Positions 8,536-18,717 are shown, counted from the first letter of the stretch. The stretch is DNA of 64,000 nt from Variovorax paradoxus (GCF_018614955.1 NZ_JAGGNV010000020.1:91286-155285); one strand, 5' to 3'. Notes: generated by a model from the sequence alone, not told the origin. Translations and numbers: made by a program.

Positions 8536-11500
8536 CAGGCTTCCTTGCGCGCCCGGACCGGCACGGCCGCCGGCGCCGGCACGGGCAGCGTCAGCACTTC
8601 ATGCCGGCCGGCGCCGCGCGCCAGCACCGGCGCCAGCGCCACGCCGGTGTGCGTGCGCAGCTTGACCACCTCCTCGGGCGGCGCCGCCGCGACCACGCGC
8701 CCGCCGCCGTTGCCGCCTTCGGGGCCGAGGTCGATCAGCCAGTCGGCCTCGGCGATCACATCGAGGTCGTGCTCGATCACCACCACGCTGTGGCCGCCGT
8801 TCACCAGCCGGTGCAGCACATGGATCAGCTTCTCGACGTCGGCCATGTGCAGGCCGACGGTGGGCTCGTCGAGCACGTAGAGCGTGTGCGGCGCCTTGTT
8901 GCCGCGGCGTGTGACGTCGTCGCGCACCTTGCTGAGCTCGGTCACCAGCTTGATGCGCTGCGCCTCGCCGCCCGACAGCGTCGGCGAGGGCTGGCCCAGC
9001 GTGAGGTAGCCCAGCCCCACGTCCTTGAGCAGTTGCAGCGGATGGCTGATGTTGGGCATGGCGGCGAAGAACTCGACGGCCTCGTCGACCTCCATCTGCA
9101 GCACGTCGCCGATGCTCTTGCCGCGCCAGCTGACGGCCAATGTCTCGGGACTGAAGCGCGCGCCGTGGCAGACCTCGCAGGGCACCTTGACGTCGGGCAG
9201 GAAGCTCATCTCGATGGTGCGCACGCCGGCGCCCTCGCAGCCGGGGCAGCGGCCTTCGCCGGTGTTGAAGCTGAAGCGCGCCGGCCCGTAGCCGCGCGCC
9301 TTGGCCTCCAGCGTGTCGGCGAAGAGCTTGCGGATGGTGTCCCAGAAGCCGATGTAGGTGGCCGGGCAGCTGCGCGGCGTCTTGCCGATCGGAGTCTGGT
9401 CGACCTCAAGCACGCGGTCGATGGTCTCGTAGCCCTCGACACCCTTGCAGCCCGCCCAGGCCGGGCGCTTGCCCACGGCGTCGGCGTCGCGGCCGGCCTT
9501 GGTCATGCGCTGGACCACGACCGCGTACACGTTGGCCAGCAGCACGTCGCGCGCCAGCGTCGACTTGCCCGAGCCGCTGACGCCCGTGACCGCGACCAGC
9601 CGATGCAGCGGCAGCGAGACGGTGACCTCCTGCAGGTTGTGCAGGTCGGCGCCGCGCACGGTCAGCCAGTCGGGCGCGCCGGGCTCGGGCGCCGGCACCG
9701 GGCGCCGCGGCTGCAGGGGATGCCTGATCGCATCGCGCAGATAGCGGCCGGTCTGCGAATCGCCCGCGCGCTCGAGATCGGCGACCGAGCCCTCGGCGAC
9801 CAGCCGGCCGCCGCGCTTGCCGGCGCTGGGGCCGATGTCGATGATGTGGTCGGCGCGGCGGATGGTGTCCTCGTCGTGCTCGACCACCACCAGGGTGTTG
9901 CCCTTGTCGCCCAGCTTGTGCAATGCGTCCAGCAGAATCTGGTTATCGCGCGCGTGCAGCCCGATGGTGGGTTCGTCGAGCACATAGCACACGCCCTGCA
10001 GGTTGCTGCCGAGCTGCGCCGCGAGACGAATGCGCTGCGCCTCGCCGCCCGAAAGCGTCGGCGCGCCGCGGTCCAGCGTGAGGTAGCCGAGGCCCACTTC
10101 TTCGAGGAACTCGAGGCGGCTTCTGATCTCGGGCACCAGGTCGCGTGCGATTTCCGCCTGGCGACCGGTCAATGCCAGGTGCTCGAACCAGATGCGAATG
10201 TCGGTGACGCTCATGCGCGCGAGCTGGGTGATGCCGATACCGCCCTCGCCGCCGGCGCCGAACAACACCGCCCGCGCCGTCGCATTCAGCCGCGTCCCCT
10301 CACAAGTCGGGCACCCCACGTCGCCCACGTCCTCGGCCTCGGGCTCCGCAAAGGTCTGCTCACGCCCCTTTTTGTCGTCGGCCATCACCGAATCGTCGTA
10401 GACCTTCCGCTGTTCCTTGGTGAGCTTGACGCCGGTGCCCACGCAGTCGGGGCACCAGCCGTGCTTGCTGTTGTAGGAGAAGAGGCGCGGATCGAGCTCC
10501 GCATAGCTGGTGCTGCAGACCGGGCAGGCGCGCAGCGTGGAGAACACATGCGCGCGGCCGATGCCGCCGGTCGGCGCGTTCGCCATCATGGCGCCGCGCA
10601 GGCCGGTGAGCTCGCTCAGCACGTGCACCACGCCCTTGCCGTGTTCGAGCGCGCGGGTCAGCGCCTGGCGCAGCGCGGTTTCTTCCGAGGGCAGCACGTC
10701 GAGGCTGGCCACCGGCAGCTCGATGCTGTGCTCCTTGAAGCGGTCGATGCGGGGAAAGCCGGTGGTCGGCAGGAACTCCCCGTCCACCCGCAGGTGCGTG
10801 TAGCCGCGCGGGCGCGCCCAGTCGGCCAGTTCGGTGTAGACGCCCTTGCGGTTGCTCACCAGCGGCGCCAGCAGGCCGATGTGCTGGCCCTTGAAGTTTT
10901 TCAGCAGCTGCGCCGCGATGCTGTCGGGCGTCTGCGGCTGCACCGCGGCGCCGTCGTGGATGCAATGCTGGATGCCGAGCTTGACGTAGAGCAGGCGCAG
11001 GAAGTGCCAGACCTCGGTGGTGGTGCCGACCGTGCTCTTGCGCCCGCCGCGCGAGAGCCGCTGCTCGATCGCGACCGTCGGCGGAATGCCGTAGACCGCA
11101 TCGACCTCCGGCCGCCCGGCCGGCTGCACGATGCTGCGCGCATAGGCGTTGAGCGATTCGAGATAGCGCCGCTGCCCTTCGTTGAACAGGATGTCGAAGG
11201 CCAGCGTGGACTTGCCCGAGCCGCTGACGCCGGTGACCACGCTGAACTTGCCGCGCGGGATGTCGACCGAGAGGTTCTTGAGGTTGTGCTCGCGCGCGTT
11301 GACGATCTGGATCGCATCGCGTCCCACGACCGGCTGCACACGCGCCGCATACGAGCGCGCCGCGCGTTCCGCCACCTTGTAGGCGCCGGGGCCGACGGCC
11401 AGGTCGTAATCGAGCAGCGCGGCGCCGGTGAGCGAGGCGCGGTTCTCGCGCACCTGCTCCGGCGTCCCCACCGCCACCACCTGGCCGCCGCCCTCGCCGC

Positions 11501-14417
11501 CTTCGGGGCCGAGGTCGATCAGCCAGTCGCTGGCACGGATGACGTCGAGGTTGTGCTCGATGACGACCAGCGAATGGCCGGCATCGAGCAGCTTGCGCAG
11601 CGCGCGCATCAGGCGCGCGATGTCGTCGAAGTGCAGGCCGGTGGTCGGCTCGTCGAACAGGAACAGCGTGCCCTTGCGCGCCAGCGGCTGCTTGCTCGCG
11701 CTGCCGTTCTTGGCCGCCTCGGCGAGGAAGCCCGCGAGCTTGAGGCGCTGCGCCTCGCCGCCGCTGAGCGTGGGCACCGGCTGGCCGAGCTTGACGTAGT
11801 CCAGGCCGACATCGACGATCGGCTGCAGCACGCGCAGCACCTCGCGGTCGTTCGCGAAGATAGCGGCGGCCTCGGCCACGGTGAGATCGAGCACGTCGGC
11901 GACGTTGAAGCTGCGCTCGGCGCGCTCGATCGTCACCTCGAGGATCTCCGGCCGGTAGCGCTTGCCGTCGCAATCGGGGCAGCGCAGGTAGACGTCGGAG
12001 AGGAACTGCATCTCCACGTGCTCGAAGCCCGAGCCGCCGCAGGTCGGGCAGCGCCCGTCGCCGCTGTTGAAGCTGAACTTCGATGCGGTGTAGCCGCGCT
12101 GGCGCGAGAGCGCCGCGGTGGCGAAGATCTCGCGGATCGCGTCCCAGGCGCCGACGTAGCTCGCGGGGTTGGAGCGCGCCGTCTTGCCGATCGGCGACTG
12201 GTCGACGAAGACGACCTCGCTCAGGTGATCGGCGCCGAGCATGCGGTCGTGCGCGCCGGGCGATTCGGTCGCGCGGCCGAAATGGCGCATCAGCGCGGGC
12301 GCCAGCACGTCCTGGATCAGCGTCGACTTGCCCGAGCCGCTGACGCCGGTGATGCACACGAGGCGCGAGAGCGGCAGCTCGACCGTGATGTTCTGCAGGT
12401 TGTGCTCGCGCACGCCTTCGAGGATGAGGCGCGGCGTGTTCTCGCTCACCATGCGGCGGAAGCCCATGCCGATCTGCTTGCGCCCGCCGAGGTACTGGCC
12501 GGTCAGCGTCTCGGCGTCGCGCAGCGCGTCGGTGCTGCCGTCGAAAACGATCTGCCCGCCGCGCACGCCGGGGCCGGGGCCCATGTCGATCACGCGGTCG
12601 GCGGCCAGCATCACGGCCGGGTCGTGCTCCACCACCACCAGCGTGTTGCCGGCGTCGCGCAGGCGCAGCATGGCCTCGGTGATGCGGTTCATGTCGCGCG
12701 GATGCAGGCCGATGCTGGGCTCGTCGAGCACGAACAGCGTGTTGACCAGCGAGGTGCCGAGCGCGGTCGTGAGGTTGATGCGCTGCACCTCGCCGCCGCT
12801 GAGCGTGCGGCTCTGGCGGTCGAGCGTGAGGTAGCCGATGCCGACGTCGTGCAGGTAGCGCAGGCGCGTGGTGATTTCTTCGAAGAGCAGCTTGAGGGCC
12901 TGCACGTCGCCGTCGCTGACGGTGCTGCTGTTGCCATGGCTCTCGATGCCGTCGAAGAAACGCCGCAGCCGCTCGATCGGCAGCAGCATCAGGTCATGCA
13001 GGCACAGTCCCGGCAGCGCCTCCAGCTGCTCGCGCGACCACTTCACGCCGACCGGCATGAAGCGCTTCGAGGGCTCGAGCACCGCATCGGCATCTTCCTT
13101 CGTGCCGATGCGCCACAACAGGCTCTCCAGCTTGAGGCGCGCCCCGGCGCAGGTGGGGCACGGCGTGTAGCTGCGGTACTTGGACAAGAGCACGCGGATG
13201 TGCATCTTGTAGGCCTTGCTCTCCAGGTAGCCGAAGAAGCGGCGCACGCCGTACCACTGCTGGTTCCACTTGCCCTTCCAGTTGGGCGAGCCCTCGATCA
13301 CCCAGGCCTGCTGCTCGGGCGTGAGCTTGTTCCACGGCGTGTCGCGCGGAATGCCGGCGGCCTCGGCATGGCGCATCAGGTCGTCCTGCGCTTCCTTCCA
13401 GGCCGGCGTCTGGATGGTCTTGATCGCGCCGGCGCGCAGCGTGAGCTTGTCGTTCGGGATCACGAGGCCGAGGTCGACGCCGATCACGCGGCCGAAGCCG
13501 CGGCACACCTCGCAGGCGCCCACGGCCGAGTTGAAGGAGAACATCGACGGGATCGGGTCGCCGTAGCGGATGTCGCTTTCCGGGCAATGCAGCCCGGTCG
13601 AGAATTTCCAGATGACCCCCACGCTCCCCACTTCGTGTGGTTCGCTGCCCCCCGAGGGGGCTGCCCCGCCTTGGGGCGGCCCGGCGGCGGGGCGGCCGCC
13701 CTCCTCCGACCCGAGCGCGTAAACGGTCAGCCGTCCGCTGCCGCGCTTGAGCGCGACCTCGATCGCCTCGATCACGCGGGCCCGTTCGGCGCCGGCCATG
13801 CGGAAACGGTCGGCCACCACGTCCAGCACCTTGCGCGGCCCGGTCGGCGTGGCGATCTCGCGCTCGCTCTGCACGCGCGTGAAGCCGCTGGCCGACAGCC
13901 ATTGCGTCACCTCCTCGGCCGAGGTGCTGGCCGGCAGCTCGACCGGGAAGGTCAGCACCACGCGCGGATCGCCGGCCGCAGCCGCACGTGAAGCCAGCTC
14001 GGCATAGATGGTGTCAGGCGAGTCGTGGCGCACCGGCAGCGCGGTCTCGCGGTCGAACAGCTGCGCCGCGCGCGCGAACAGCAGCTTGAGGTGGTCGTTG
14101 AGCTCGGTCATCGTGCCGACGGTCGAGCGCGAGGAGCGCACCGGGTTCGTCTGGTCGATCGCGATGGCGGGCGGCACGCCCTCCACCTTGTCGACCGCCG
14201 GCTTGTCCATGCGATCGAGGAACTGCCGCGCATAGGCCGAGAAGGTTTCGACATAGCGGCGCTGGCCCTCGGCATAGAGCGTGTCGAACACCAGGCTCGA
14301 CTTGCCCGAGCCGCTCGGGCCGGTGACCACCGTCATCTCGCCGGTGCGGATATCGAGGTCGAGGTTCTGGAGATTGTGCTGACGTGCACCGCGAATCCGG
14401 ATGGAGCCCTGTGTCAT
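8535..14417 (-). CDS. Double-length UvrA: two complete UvrA units in one polypeptide
   Basis: A 1960-residue protein, about twice normal UvrA. UvrA recognises DNA damage in nucleotide excision repair. There are four ABC ATPase cassettes: Walker A at residues 33-40 (GPSGSGKS), about 691-698, 1063-1070, and a fourth in the C-terminal quarter. Four LSGGE signatures (the first two at about 539 and 884) and four Walker B segments such as [10 protein letters not shown] are present. Zinc-finger cysteines occur in each half (PCPTC at 420-423, CPTCGGSG near 790). Unit one spans roughly 1-1000 and unit two roughly 1035-1930. Residues 240-268 are encoded by a dispersed GC-rich repeat. The normal UvrA is presumably elsewhere; this may be a specialised or resistance-type relative. 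The frame is uninterrupted, so it is not a pseudogene. Confidence 0.93.
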   Translation of the reverse strand: MTQGSIRIRGARQHNLQNLDLDIRTGEMTVVTGPSGSGKSSLVFDTLYAEGQRRYVETFSAYARQFLDRMDKPAVDKVEGVPPAIAIDQTNPVRSSRSTVGTMTELNDHLKLLFARAAQLFDRETALPVRHDSPDTIYAELASRAAAAGDPRVVLTFPVELPASTSAEEVTQWLSASGFTRVQSEREIATPTGPRKVLDVVADRFRMAGAERARVIEAIEVALKRGSGRLTVYALGSEEGGRPAAGPPQGGAAPSGGSEPHEVGSVGVIWKFSTGLHCPESDIRYGDPIPSMFSFNSAVGACEVCRGFGRVIGVDLGLVIPNDKLTLRAGAIKTIQTPAWKEAQDDLMRHAEAAGIPRDTPWNKLTPEQQAWVIEGSPNWKGKWNQQWYGVRRFFGYLESKAYKMHIRVLLSKYRSYTPCPTCAGARLKLESLLWRIGTKEDADAVLEPSKRFMPVGVKWSREQLEALPGLCLHDLMLLPIERLRRFFDGIESHGNSSTVSDGDVQALKLLFEEITTRLRYLHDVGIGYLTLDRQSRTLSGGEVQRINLTTALGTSLVNTLFVLDEPSIGLHPRDMNRITEAMLRLRDAGNTLVVVEHDPAVMLAADRVIDMGPGPGVRGGQIVFDGSTDALRDAETLTGQYLGGRKQIGMGFRRMVSENTPRLILEGVREHNLQNITVELPLSRLVCITGVSGSGKSTLIQDVLAPALMRHFGRATESPGAHDRMLGADHLSEVVFVDQSPIGKTARSNPASYVGAWDAIREIFATAALSRQRGYTASKFSFNSGDGRCPTCGGSGFEHVEMQFLSDVYLRCPDCDGKRYRPEILEVTIERAERSFNVADVLDLTVAEAAAIFANDREVLRVLQPIVDVGLDYVKLGQPVPTLSGGEAQRLKLAGFLAEAAKNGSASKQPLARKGTLFLFDEPTTGLHFDDIARLMRALRKLLDAGHSLVVIEHNLDVIRASDWLIDLGPEGGEGGGQVVAVGTPEQVRENRASLTGAALLDYDLAVGPGAYKVAERAARSYAARVQPVVGRDAIQIVNAREHNLKNLSVDIPRGKFSVVTGVSGSGKSTLAFDILFNEGQRRYLESLNAYARSIVQPAGRPEVDAVYGIPPTVAIEQRLSRGGRKSTVGTTTEVWHFLRLLYVKLGIQHCIHDGAAVQPQTPDSIAAQLLKNFKGQHIGLLAPLVSNRKGVYTELADWARPRGYTHLRVDGEFLPTTGFPRIDRFKEHSIELPVASLDVLPSEETALRQALTRALEHGKGVVHVLSELTGLRGAMMANAPTGGIGRAHVFSTLRACPVCSTSYAELDPRLFSYNSKHGWCPDCVGTGVKLTKEQRKVYDDSVMADDKKGREQTFAEPEAEDVGDVGCPTCEGTRLNATARAVLFGAGGEGGIGITQLARMSVTDIRIWFEHLALTGRQAEIARDLVPEIRSRLEFLEEVGLGYLTLDRGAPTLSGGEAQRIRLAAQLGSNLQGVCYVLDEPTIGLHARDNQILLDALHKLGDKGNTLVVVEHDEDTIRRADHIIDIGPSAGKRGGRLVAEGSVADLERAGDSQTGRYLRDAIRHPLQPRRPVPAPEPGAPDWLTVRGADLHNLQEVTVSLPLHRLVAVTGVSGSGKSTLARDVLLANVYAVVVQRMTKAGRDADAVGKRPAWAGCKGVEGYETIDRVLEVDQTPIGKTPRSCPATYIGFWDTIRKLFADTLEAKARGYGPARFSFNTGEGRCPGCEGAGVRTIEMSFLPDVKVPCEVCHGARFSPETLAVSWRGKSIGDVLQMEVDEAVEFFAAMPNISHPLQLLKDVGLGYLTLGQPSPTLSGGEAQRIKLVTELSKVRDDVTRRGNKAPHTLYVLDEPTVGLHMADVEKLIHVLHRLVNGGHSVVVIEHDLDVIAEADWLIDLGPEGGNGGGRVVAAAPPEEVVKLRTHTGVALAPVLARGAGRHEVLTLPVPAPAAVPVRARKEA
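13614..13700 (-). repeat. Dispersed GC-rich repeat, copy inside the double UvrA coding sequence
   Basis: On the plus strand this stretch reads ACGCTCCCCACTTCGTGTGG, TTCGCTGCCCCCCGAGGGGG, then CCGCCTTGGGGCGGCCCGGC. It closely matches the intergenic copy at 31829-31911 and shares its core with copies at 15702, 23764, 56366 and 61857. Here it is read through in frame on the minus strand and supplies a Gly/Pro-rich peptide (residues 240-268) between the insertion domain and the zinc-motif region of the first UvrA unit. Confidence 0.85.
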
Positions 14418-14586
14418 GAGTGCCTTGGGGGTGGGGCAGACATTCTAGGAAGCCGGCGCGGGCTTCGTGCAAAGCTGCACATGGCCGGGCGGGAGCCAGG
14501 GGTTTTCCCGAATAAGACCAAAGCGTCAGTCGGTAACAAATAGACGCTTTTCCCTTTTCCGCTTTCACTCCTCACTAAGGTCTTCC

Positions 14587-15699
14587 ATGAACAAGATGCG
14601 CGTGCTTTGCACGGCCGTCGTGCTGGCGTTCGGCACCATGAGCGCCGGCGCCCAGATCCTGATCGGCCAGACGGCCGGCATGACCGGCTCGGTCGCCGCC
14701 AGCGTCAACGAGACGATCGCCGGCGCGCAGTTGGTGATCGATGCGGCCAATGCCCAGGGCGGCATCGGCGGCGAAAAAATCGAAGTGCTGCGCATGGACG
14801 ACGCCTTCGACGTCAAGCGGGCGAGCGAGAACGCCCGCGCGCTGATCGAGGACAAGAAAGTGGTGGCGCTCTTCATGAGCCGCGGCACGCCGCATTCGCA
14901 GGCCATCATTCCCTGGCTCGACAAGAACGACGTGGCGCTGATCGGCCCCTCCACCGGCGCCATGGTGCTGCACAGGCCGGTGCAGAGGCACGTCTTCAAC
15001 GTGCGTTCGAGCTATCAGCGCGAGGCCGAGAAGGCGGTCGCGCACCTGCTCACCATCGGCGTGAGCCGGATCGCGGTGGTGCACGTGACCGACTCCTTCG
15101 GCCAGGACGCGCTCGAAGGCGCGATGAACGGCTTCAACAAGGCCAAGGCGACGCCGGCGGTGACGGTGCCGGCCGATCGCGACAAGCCCGACTACGCGGC
15201 CATCGTGCCGAAGATCACGGCCGCCAACGCGCAGGCCGTGGTGTGGATCGGCTCGGGCACCGCGGTGGTCGAAGGCGTCAAGGCGCTGCGCGCGACGGGC
15301 TCGGCGGCGCAGGTTGTCACGCTGTCCAACAACGCCTCATCGGGCTTCATCAAGCAGTTGGGCAGCGCCAGCGGCGGCGTGATCGTGACGCAGGTGTTCC
15401 CCAACGAGCGCTCGATCGGCCATCCGATGGTCAAGGAGGCGCTGGCGCTGGCGCGCGCCAAGGGGCAGAACGAACTCTCGCCGGCCGCGCTGGAAGGCTT
15501 CGCCTCGGCCAAGGTGCTGGTCGAGGCCCTGCGCCGCGCCGGGCCGAAACCGACCCGCGCCAAGGTGCTCGCCGCGCTCGAGAGCATCCGCAGTCTCGAC
15601 CTCGGCGGCGGCCTGGAGGTGAGCTATTCGCCGCAGGACCACTCCGGGATCGACTTCGCCGACCTCTCCATCATCAGCGACGGAAAGTTCAAAAGGTAA
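14587..15699 (+). CDS. ABC transporter periplasmic binding protein, branched-chain amino acid type
   Basis: A 370-residue exported protein of the Leu/Ile/Val-binding (type I periplasmic receptor) family. The signal peptide VLCTAVVLAFGTMSAGA is followed by the mature opening QILIGQTAGMTG. Family landmarks are the NAQGGIGG loop (residues about 52-60), an EDKKVVALF strand, GPSTGA and HVFNVRSSYQREA hinge segments, and a C-terminal EGFASAKVLVEAL helix. The ATG at 14587, with an AAGG site upstream, sits exactly before the signal peptide; the open frame to 14467 is not used. No permease or ATPase genes are adjacent, so it is an orphan receptor. It diverges from the uvrA gene across 169 bp. Ligands of such orphans include amino acids, amides and aromatic acids. 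Confidence 0.88.
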   Translation: MNKMRVLCTAVVLAFGTMSAGAQILIGQTAGMTGSVAASVNETIAGAQLVIDAANAQGGIGGEKIEVLRMDDAFDVKRASENARALIEDKKVVALFMSRGTPHSQAIIPWLDKNDVALIGPSTGAMVLHRPVQRHVFNVRSSYQREAEKAVAHLLTIGVSRIAVVHVTDSFGQDALEGAMNGFNKAKATPAVTVPADRDKPDYAAIVPKITAANAQAVVWIGSGTAVVEGVKALRATGSAAQVVTLSNNASSGFIKQLGSASGGVIVTQVFPNERSIGHPMVKEALALARAKGQNELSPAALEGFASAKVLVEALRRAGPKPTRAKVLAALESIRSLDLGGGLEVSYSPQDHSGIDFADLSIISDGKFKR

Positions 15700-15701
15700 A
15701 T

Positions 15702-15796
15702 GGCCCCCCGGCTTTTCACTTCGCTTCGCTGCGTGTAACTCCACCCCCCGAGGGGGAGGCGCGGCCCGCCTTGGGGCGGCCCGGCGGCGGCCGCCT
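15702..15796 (+). repeat. Dispersed GC-rich repeat, type B copy after the binding-protein gene
   Basis: It begins 3 nt after the stop of the binding-protein gene. It carries CGGCTTTTCACTTCGCTTCG, the palindrome CCCCCCGAGGGGG and CCGCCTTGGGGCGGCCCGGC. Near-identical copies in the opposite orientation lie at 23764-23855 and 61857-61949. Confidence 0.9.
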
Positions 15797-15804
15797 TTCT
15801 CCTT

Positions 15805-15951
15805 CTACTTCTTCGCAGCGGGTTCAGGGGCGTGCGTTGCCGTGTCGCCGCTGTGCGTCTCCCCCGACATGTCGATCTTGTCCCCCGCTTGCATGATCAC
15901 GAACAGGGCGATGGCGGCAAAGACGACGAAGCTGACGGCGAGTTTCCACAT
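15805..15951 (-). CDS. Small single-span membrane protein (48 residues)
   Basis: A short frame from ATG 15951 to TAG 15805. It has a GGAG ribosome site 9 nt upstream and a sensible layout: one N-terminal hydrophobic helix of about 18 residues (LAVSFVVFAAIALFVIM) followed by a polar, Asp/Glu/His/Lys-rich tail ending EPAAKK. This looks like a small inner-membrane protein with its C-terminus in the cytosol or periplasm. It lies downstream of the transporter terminator on the same strand, so it probably has its own promoter. I do not recognise a function. The start context and coding pattern make it more likely real than chance. Confidence 0.6.
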   Translation of the reverse strand: MWKLAVSFVVFAAIALFVIMQAGDKIDMSGETHSGDTATHAPEPAAKK

Positions 15952-15978
15952 GGATTGAGTCTCCGGAAGATGTTCAAG

Positions 15979-16010
15979 AAAAAGGCCTCGTGCCGTGCCG
16001 GCACGAAGCC
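15979..16010 (-). terminator. Rho-independent terminator after the MHS transporter gene
   Basis: On the minus strand GGCTTCGTGCC pairs with GGCACGAGGCC (one internal mismatch) across a short loop and is followed by TTTTTCTTG. It lies 35 nt beyond the transporter stop, in the correct orientation for it. Confidence 0.8.
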
Positions 16011-16044
16011 CCTTTGTTGAACAGAGGGCCGAAGCCCTCCGGTT

Positions 16045-17739
16045 TCAGTCGTTGGCGTAGATGTCGACGTCCTTGGTTTCGCGGATGAAGAGCGTGCCGA
16101 TCACAAGCGTCATCGCGGCGATCACGATCGGATACCACAAGCCGTTGAACATGTTGCCGGTGCTGGCCACGATCGCGAAGGAGATGGGCGGCAGCAGACC
16201 GCCGAACCAGCCGTTGCCGATGTGATAGGGCAGGCTCATCGAGGTGTAGCGAATGCGCGTGGGGAACAGTTCCACCAGCATCGCGGCGATCGGCCCGTAG
16301 ACCATCGTGACCAGGATCACGAGGTAGCTCAGGATGGCGACGATCAGCACCTTGTTCATCTTTGCGGGATCGGCCTTGGAGGGGTAGCCCGCGGCCTTCA
16401 GGTCGTCGCCGATGCTCTTCTTGAACGCCGCGATGGACTTGGAGGAAGCCTCGTCGAACTTCGAGCTCACCACCGTGCCGATCGGCGCTTCGATGGTCTT
16501 GTCGCCGATCTTCACGATCGCCTTCGAGCCCGGCGCGCCGGCGAGGTTCTCGTAGCTCACCGAGTTCTGCGCCAGGTAGCGCTTGGCAATGTCGCAGGAA
16601 CTCCTGAAGTCGATTTCGCGCGCCACCGGATTGCCCTGGAAGGAGCAGGTCGCGGGATCGGCAGTCACCGTCACGGCGGCGGTCGCCTGTGCGCGGGCCA
16701 GATCAGGATTGGCCGCTTCGGCCAGCATCTTGAAGACCGGGAAGTAGGTGACCACGGCCAGCAGGCAGCCGGCCATGATGATCGGCTTGCGGCCGATCTT
16801 GTCCGACAGCGTGCCGAACACCACGAAGAAGGGCGTGCCGATCAGGAGCGATGCGGCAATCATCAGGTTGGCGGTGGTGATGTCCACCTTGAGCTGCTGC
16901 GTCAGGAAGAAGAGCGCGTAGAACTGACCCGTATACCAGACCACGGCCTGGCCGGCGGTGAGGCCGACGAGCGCCAGGATCACGATCTTGAGGTTCTTCC
17001 ATTGGCCGAAGGATTCGGACAGCGGCGCCTTCGAGGTCTTGCCCTCGGCCTTCATTTTCTGGAAGGCCGGCGACTCGGAGAGCGAAAGCCGGATCCACAC
17101 CGAGACCGCGAGCAGCGCGATCGAAACCAGGAACGGAATGCGCCAGCCCCAGTCCATGAAGGCCTGTTCACCGATCCAGGTGCGCACGCCGAGAATGACC
17201 AAGAGGCTCAGGAACAGGCCCAGCGTGGCCGTGGTCTGGATCCACGAGGTGTAGGCGCCGCGCTTGCCGTGCGGCGAGTGCTCGGCCACGTAGGTGGCGG
17301 CACCGCCGTACTCGCCGCCGAGCGCGAGGCCCTGCAGCATGCGCAGCGCGATCAGGATCACCGGCGCCGCGACGCCGATGGTCGCGTAGCTGGGCAGCAG
17401 GCCGACGATGAAGGTCGACAAGCCCATGATCAGGATGGTCACCAGGAAGGTGTACTTGCGCCCGATCATGTCGCCGAGGCGGCCGAACACGATGGCGCCG
17501 AAGGGCCGAACCAGGAAGCCTGCCGCGAAGGCCAGCAGCGCGAAGATGAAGGCCGCGCCCGCATCCAGGCCGCTGAAGAACTGCTTGGCGACGATCGCCG
17601 CGAGCGAACCATAGAGATAGAAGTCGTACCACTCGAACACGGTGCCGAGGGAGGAGGCGAAGATGACTTTCTTCTCCTCCGAGGACATGGGCCGGGGTAC
17701 AGGCATCGGCCTTCCCCGCGAATCAAGTGTGGCTGCCAT
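16045..17739 (-). CDS. MHS-type major facilitator transporter with an enlarged loop
   Basis: A 564-residue inner-membrane symporter of the metabolite:H+ symporter branch (relatives ShiA, ProP, KgtP). The N-terminus shows SLGTVFEWYDFYLYGSLA, and the first half has the loop signature FGRLGDMIGRKYTF and RMLQGLALGGEYGGAATYVAE. The second half repeats GTLSDKIGRKPIIMAG. Between transmembrane segments 8 and 9 (residues about 345-455) is an extra soluble stretch of about 110 residues with two cysteines (near TCSFQGN and SSCDIAK). That accounts for the length over the usual 430-450. The loop probably faces the periplasm. An AGGAG site precedes ATG 17739. The substrate is unknown; monocarboxylates or betaines are typical. 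Confidence 0.9.
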   Translation of the reverse strand: MAATLDSRGRPMPVPRPMSSEEKKVIFASSLGTVFEWYDFYLYGSLAAIVAKQFFSGLDAGAAFIFALLAFAAGFLVRPFGAIVFGRLGDMIGRKYTFLVTILIMGLSTFIVGLLPSYATIGVAAPVILIALRMLQGLALGGEYGGAATYVAEHSPHGKRGAYTSWIQTTATLGLFLSLLVILGVRTWIGEQAFMDWGWRIPFLVSIALLAVSVWIRLSLSESPAFQKMKAEGKTSKAPLSESFGQWKNLKIVILALVGLTAGQAVVWYTGQFYALFFLTQQLKVDITTANLMIAASLLIGTPFFVVFGTLSDKIGRKPIIMAGCLLAVVTYFPVFKMLAEAANPDLARAQATAAVTVTADPATCSFQGNPVAREIDFRSSCDIAKRYLAQNSVSYENLAGAPGSKAIVKIGDKTIEAPIGTVVSSKFDEASSKSIAAFKKSIGDDLKAAGYPSKADPAKMNKVLIVAILSYLVILVTMVYGPIAAMLVELFPTRIRYTSMSLPYHIGNGWFGGLLPPISFAIVASTGNMFNGLWYPIVIAAMTLVIGTLFIRETKDVDIYAND

Positions 17740-17887
17740 TTCGTCGTCTCCTGTGGAATGTTCGGCCCACGGCGTGGGACGTGCGGCGATTCTTGGGGTG
17801 GCGACTGACCCAGGGCTTTCGCCAAACTGAATCGATGCTGACGGTTTAAGGTGAAACCCGAAGCGTGCGTTTCAGCTTGTAAGAAAC

Positions 17888-18529
17888 TCAGCGATTGCGG
17901 CGCAGCAGCGAGGGCCGCTGGTCGGCCTCGTCCCATTGCGGGCCTGCGAACCAGGCATCGCCGGCGAGATAGGCGCGCAGCATCGCGAGGCCGTCGAAGC
18001 CCCAGAACAAGCGCCCGTCGACCGCATAGGCCGGCACGCCGAACACGCCGCTCGCCACGGCCTCGTCGGTGTTGATCTTGAGCTGCGCCTTGACCTCGTC
18101 GCCTGCGCCGTCGCGCGCCTGCTTCAGTCGCGCCGCGAGCGCGGCCAGGCGCGCGGCATCGCTCGCTTCGCCGCCGCCCTGCCAGACGTCGCGGAAGATG
18201 GTTTCGGCCACATGGCGGTTGATGTCGCCGTCCGGCGTGGTGGCCAGCGCGAGGCGCAAGTGGGGCAGCGGGTTGTAGGGATGCGAGGCCGGCATCTCGA
18301 TCGCAATGCCGTTCGCCTGGCCCAGCCACAGCACGTGGCGGTAGGTCCAGGCCCGCTTGGCCGGGATCTCGGCCGGCCCGAGCTGGCCATGGTGCTTGAG
18401 CAGCGCGCCGAGCAGCACCGGCCGGTAGGCCACGCTGTAGCTCAGGCCCTCGAGCGCCTGCGGCAGATGCTCGAAGGCCAGGTAGGCGTAGGGCGAGATG
18501 AAGTCGAGGTAGAAGGTGATGTGCTTCAT
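17888..18529 (-). CDS. DsbA-family 2-hydroxychromene-2-carboxylate isomerase-like protein
   Basis: A 213-residue thioredoxin-fold protein of the HCCA isomerase / kappa-class glutathione transferase group. The N-terminus FYLDFISPYAYLAFEHL has the Ser that holds glutathione in this family in place of a CxxC pair. Later landmarks are FRDVWQGGGEASD and GVFGVPAYAVDGRLFWGFD, the cis-proline segment. The true enzyme isomerises an intermediate of naphthalene degradation, but most homologues are uncharacterised glutathione-dependent isomerases. The ATG at 18529 overlaps the DUF1289 stop by four bases (ATGA); an ATG two codons earlier is possible but less well placed. It is the last gene of the liu operon as I read it. 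Confidence 0.85.
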   Translation of the reverse strand: MKHITFYLDFISPYAYLAFEHLPQALEGLSYSVAYRPVLLGALLKHHGQLGPAEIPAKRAWTYRHVLWLGQANGIAIEMPASHPYNPLPHLRLALATTPDGDINRHVAETIFRDVWQGGGEASDAARLAALAARLKQARDGAGDEVKAQLKINTDEAVASGVFGVPAYAVDGRLFWGFDGLAMLRAYLAGDAWFAGPQWDEADQRPSLLRRNR

Positions 18530-18717
18530 GGGCATTCCGCTTCGTCGGGGTGGGCCGCCTTTCGTTCCTCGATGCGCAGCCAGACGGCCTCCTTGGCCGC
18601 GTCGTCCATGCGGCTCCAGCCCGCGATCTCGTCGAGCGTGCGCAGGCAGCCCTCGCACAGGCCGCTCCTTGCATTCATGCGGCACACCGAGGTGCAGGGC
18701 GACGCAACGGTGGTCAC
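18526..18717 (-). CDS. DUF1289 small cysteine-rich protein
   Basis: A 63-residue cytosolic protein with four cysteines, Cys8, Cys12, Cys21 and Cys24 (SPCTSVC and LCEGC), followed by TLDEIAGW. This is the DUF1289 pattern. Such an arrangement suggests a metal or iron-sulfur site, but no function is established. It overlaps both neighbours by four bases (ATGA with YbaK upstream and with the isomerase downstream), so all three are translationally coupled. Confidence 0.85.
   Translation of the reverse strand: MTTVASPCTSVCRMNARSGLCEGCLRTLDEIAGWSRMDDAAKEAVWLRIEERKAAHPDEAECP

Noticed and set aside
8601..13991. 1796-codon open frame antisense to the double UvrA gene
   Set aside because: It is the complement-strand shadow of a real ABC-type gene with four conserved cassettes; its composition (Arg/His/Ala/Leu-rich) is typical of antisense GC-rich frames.
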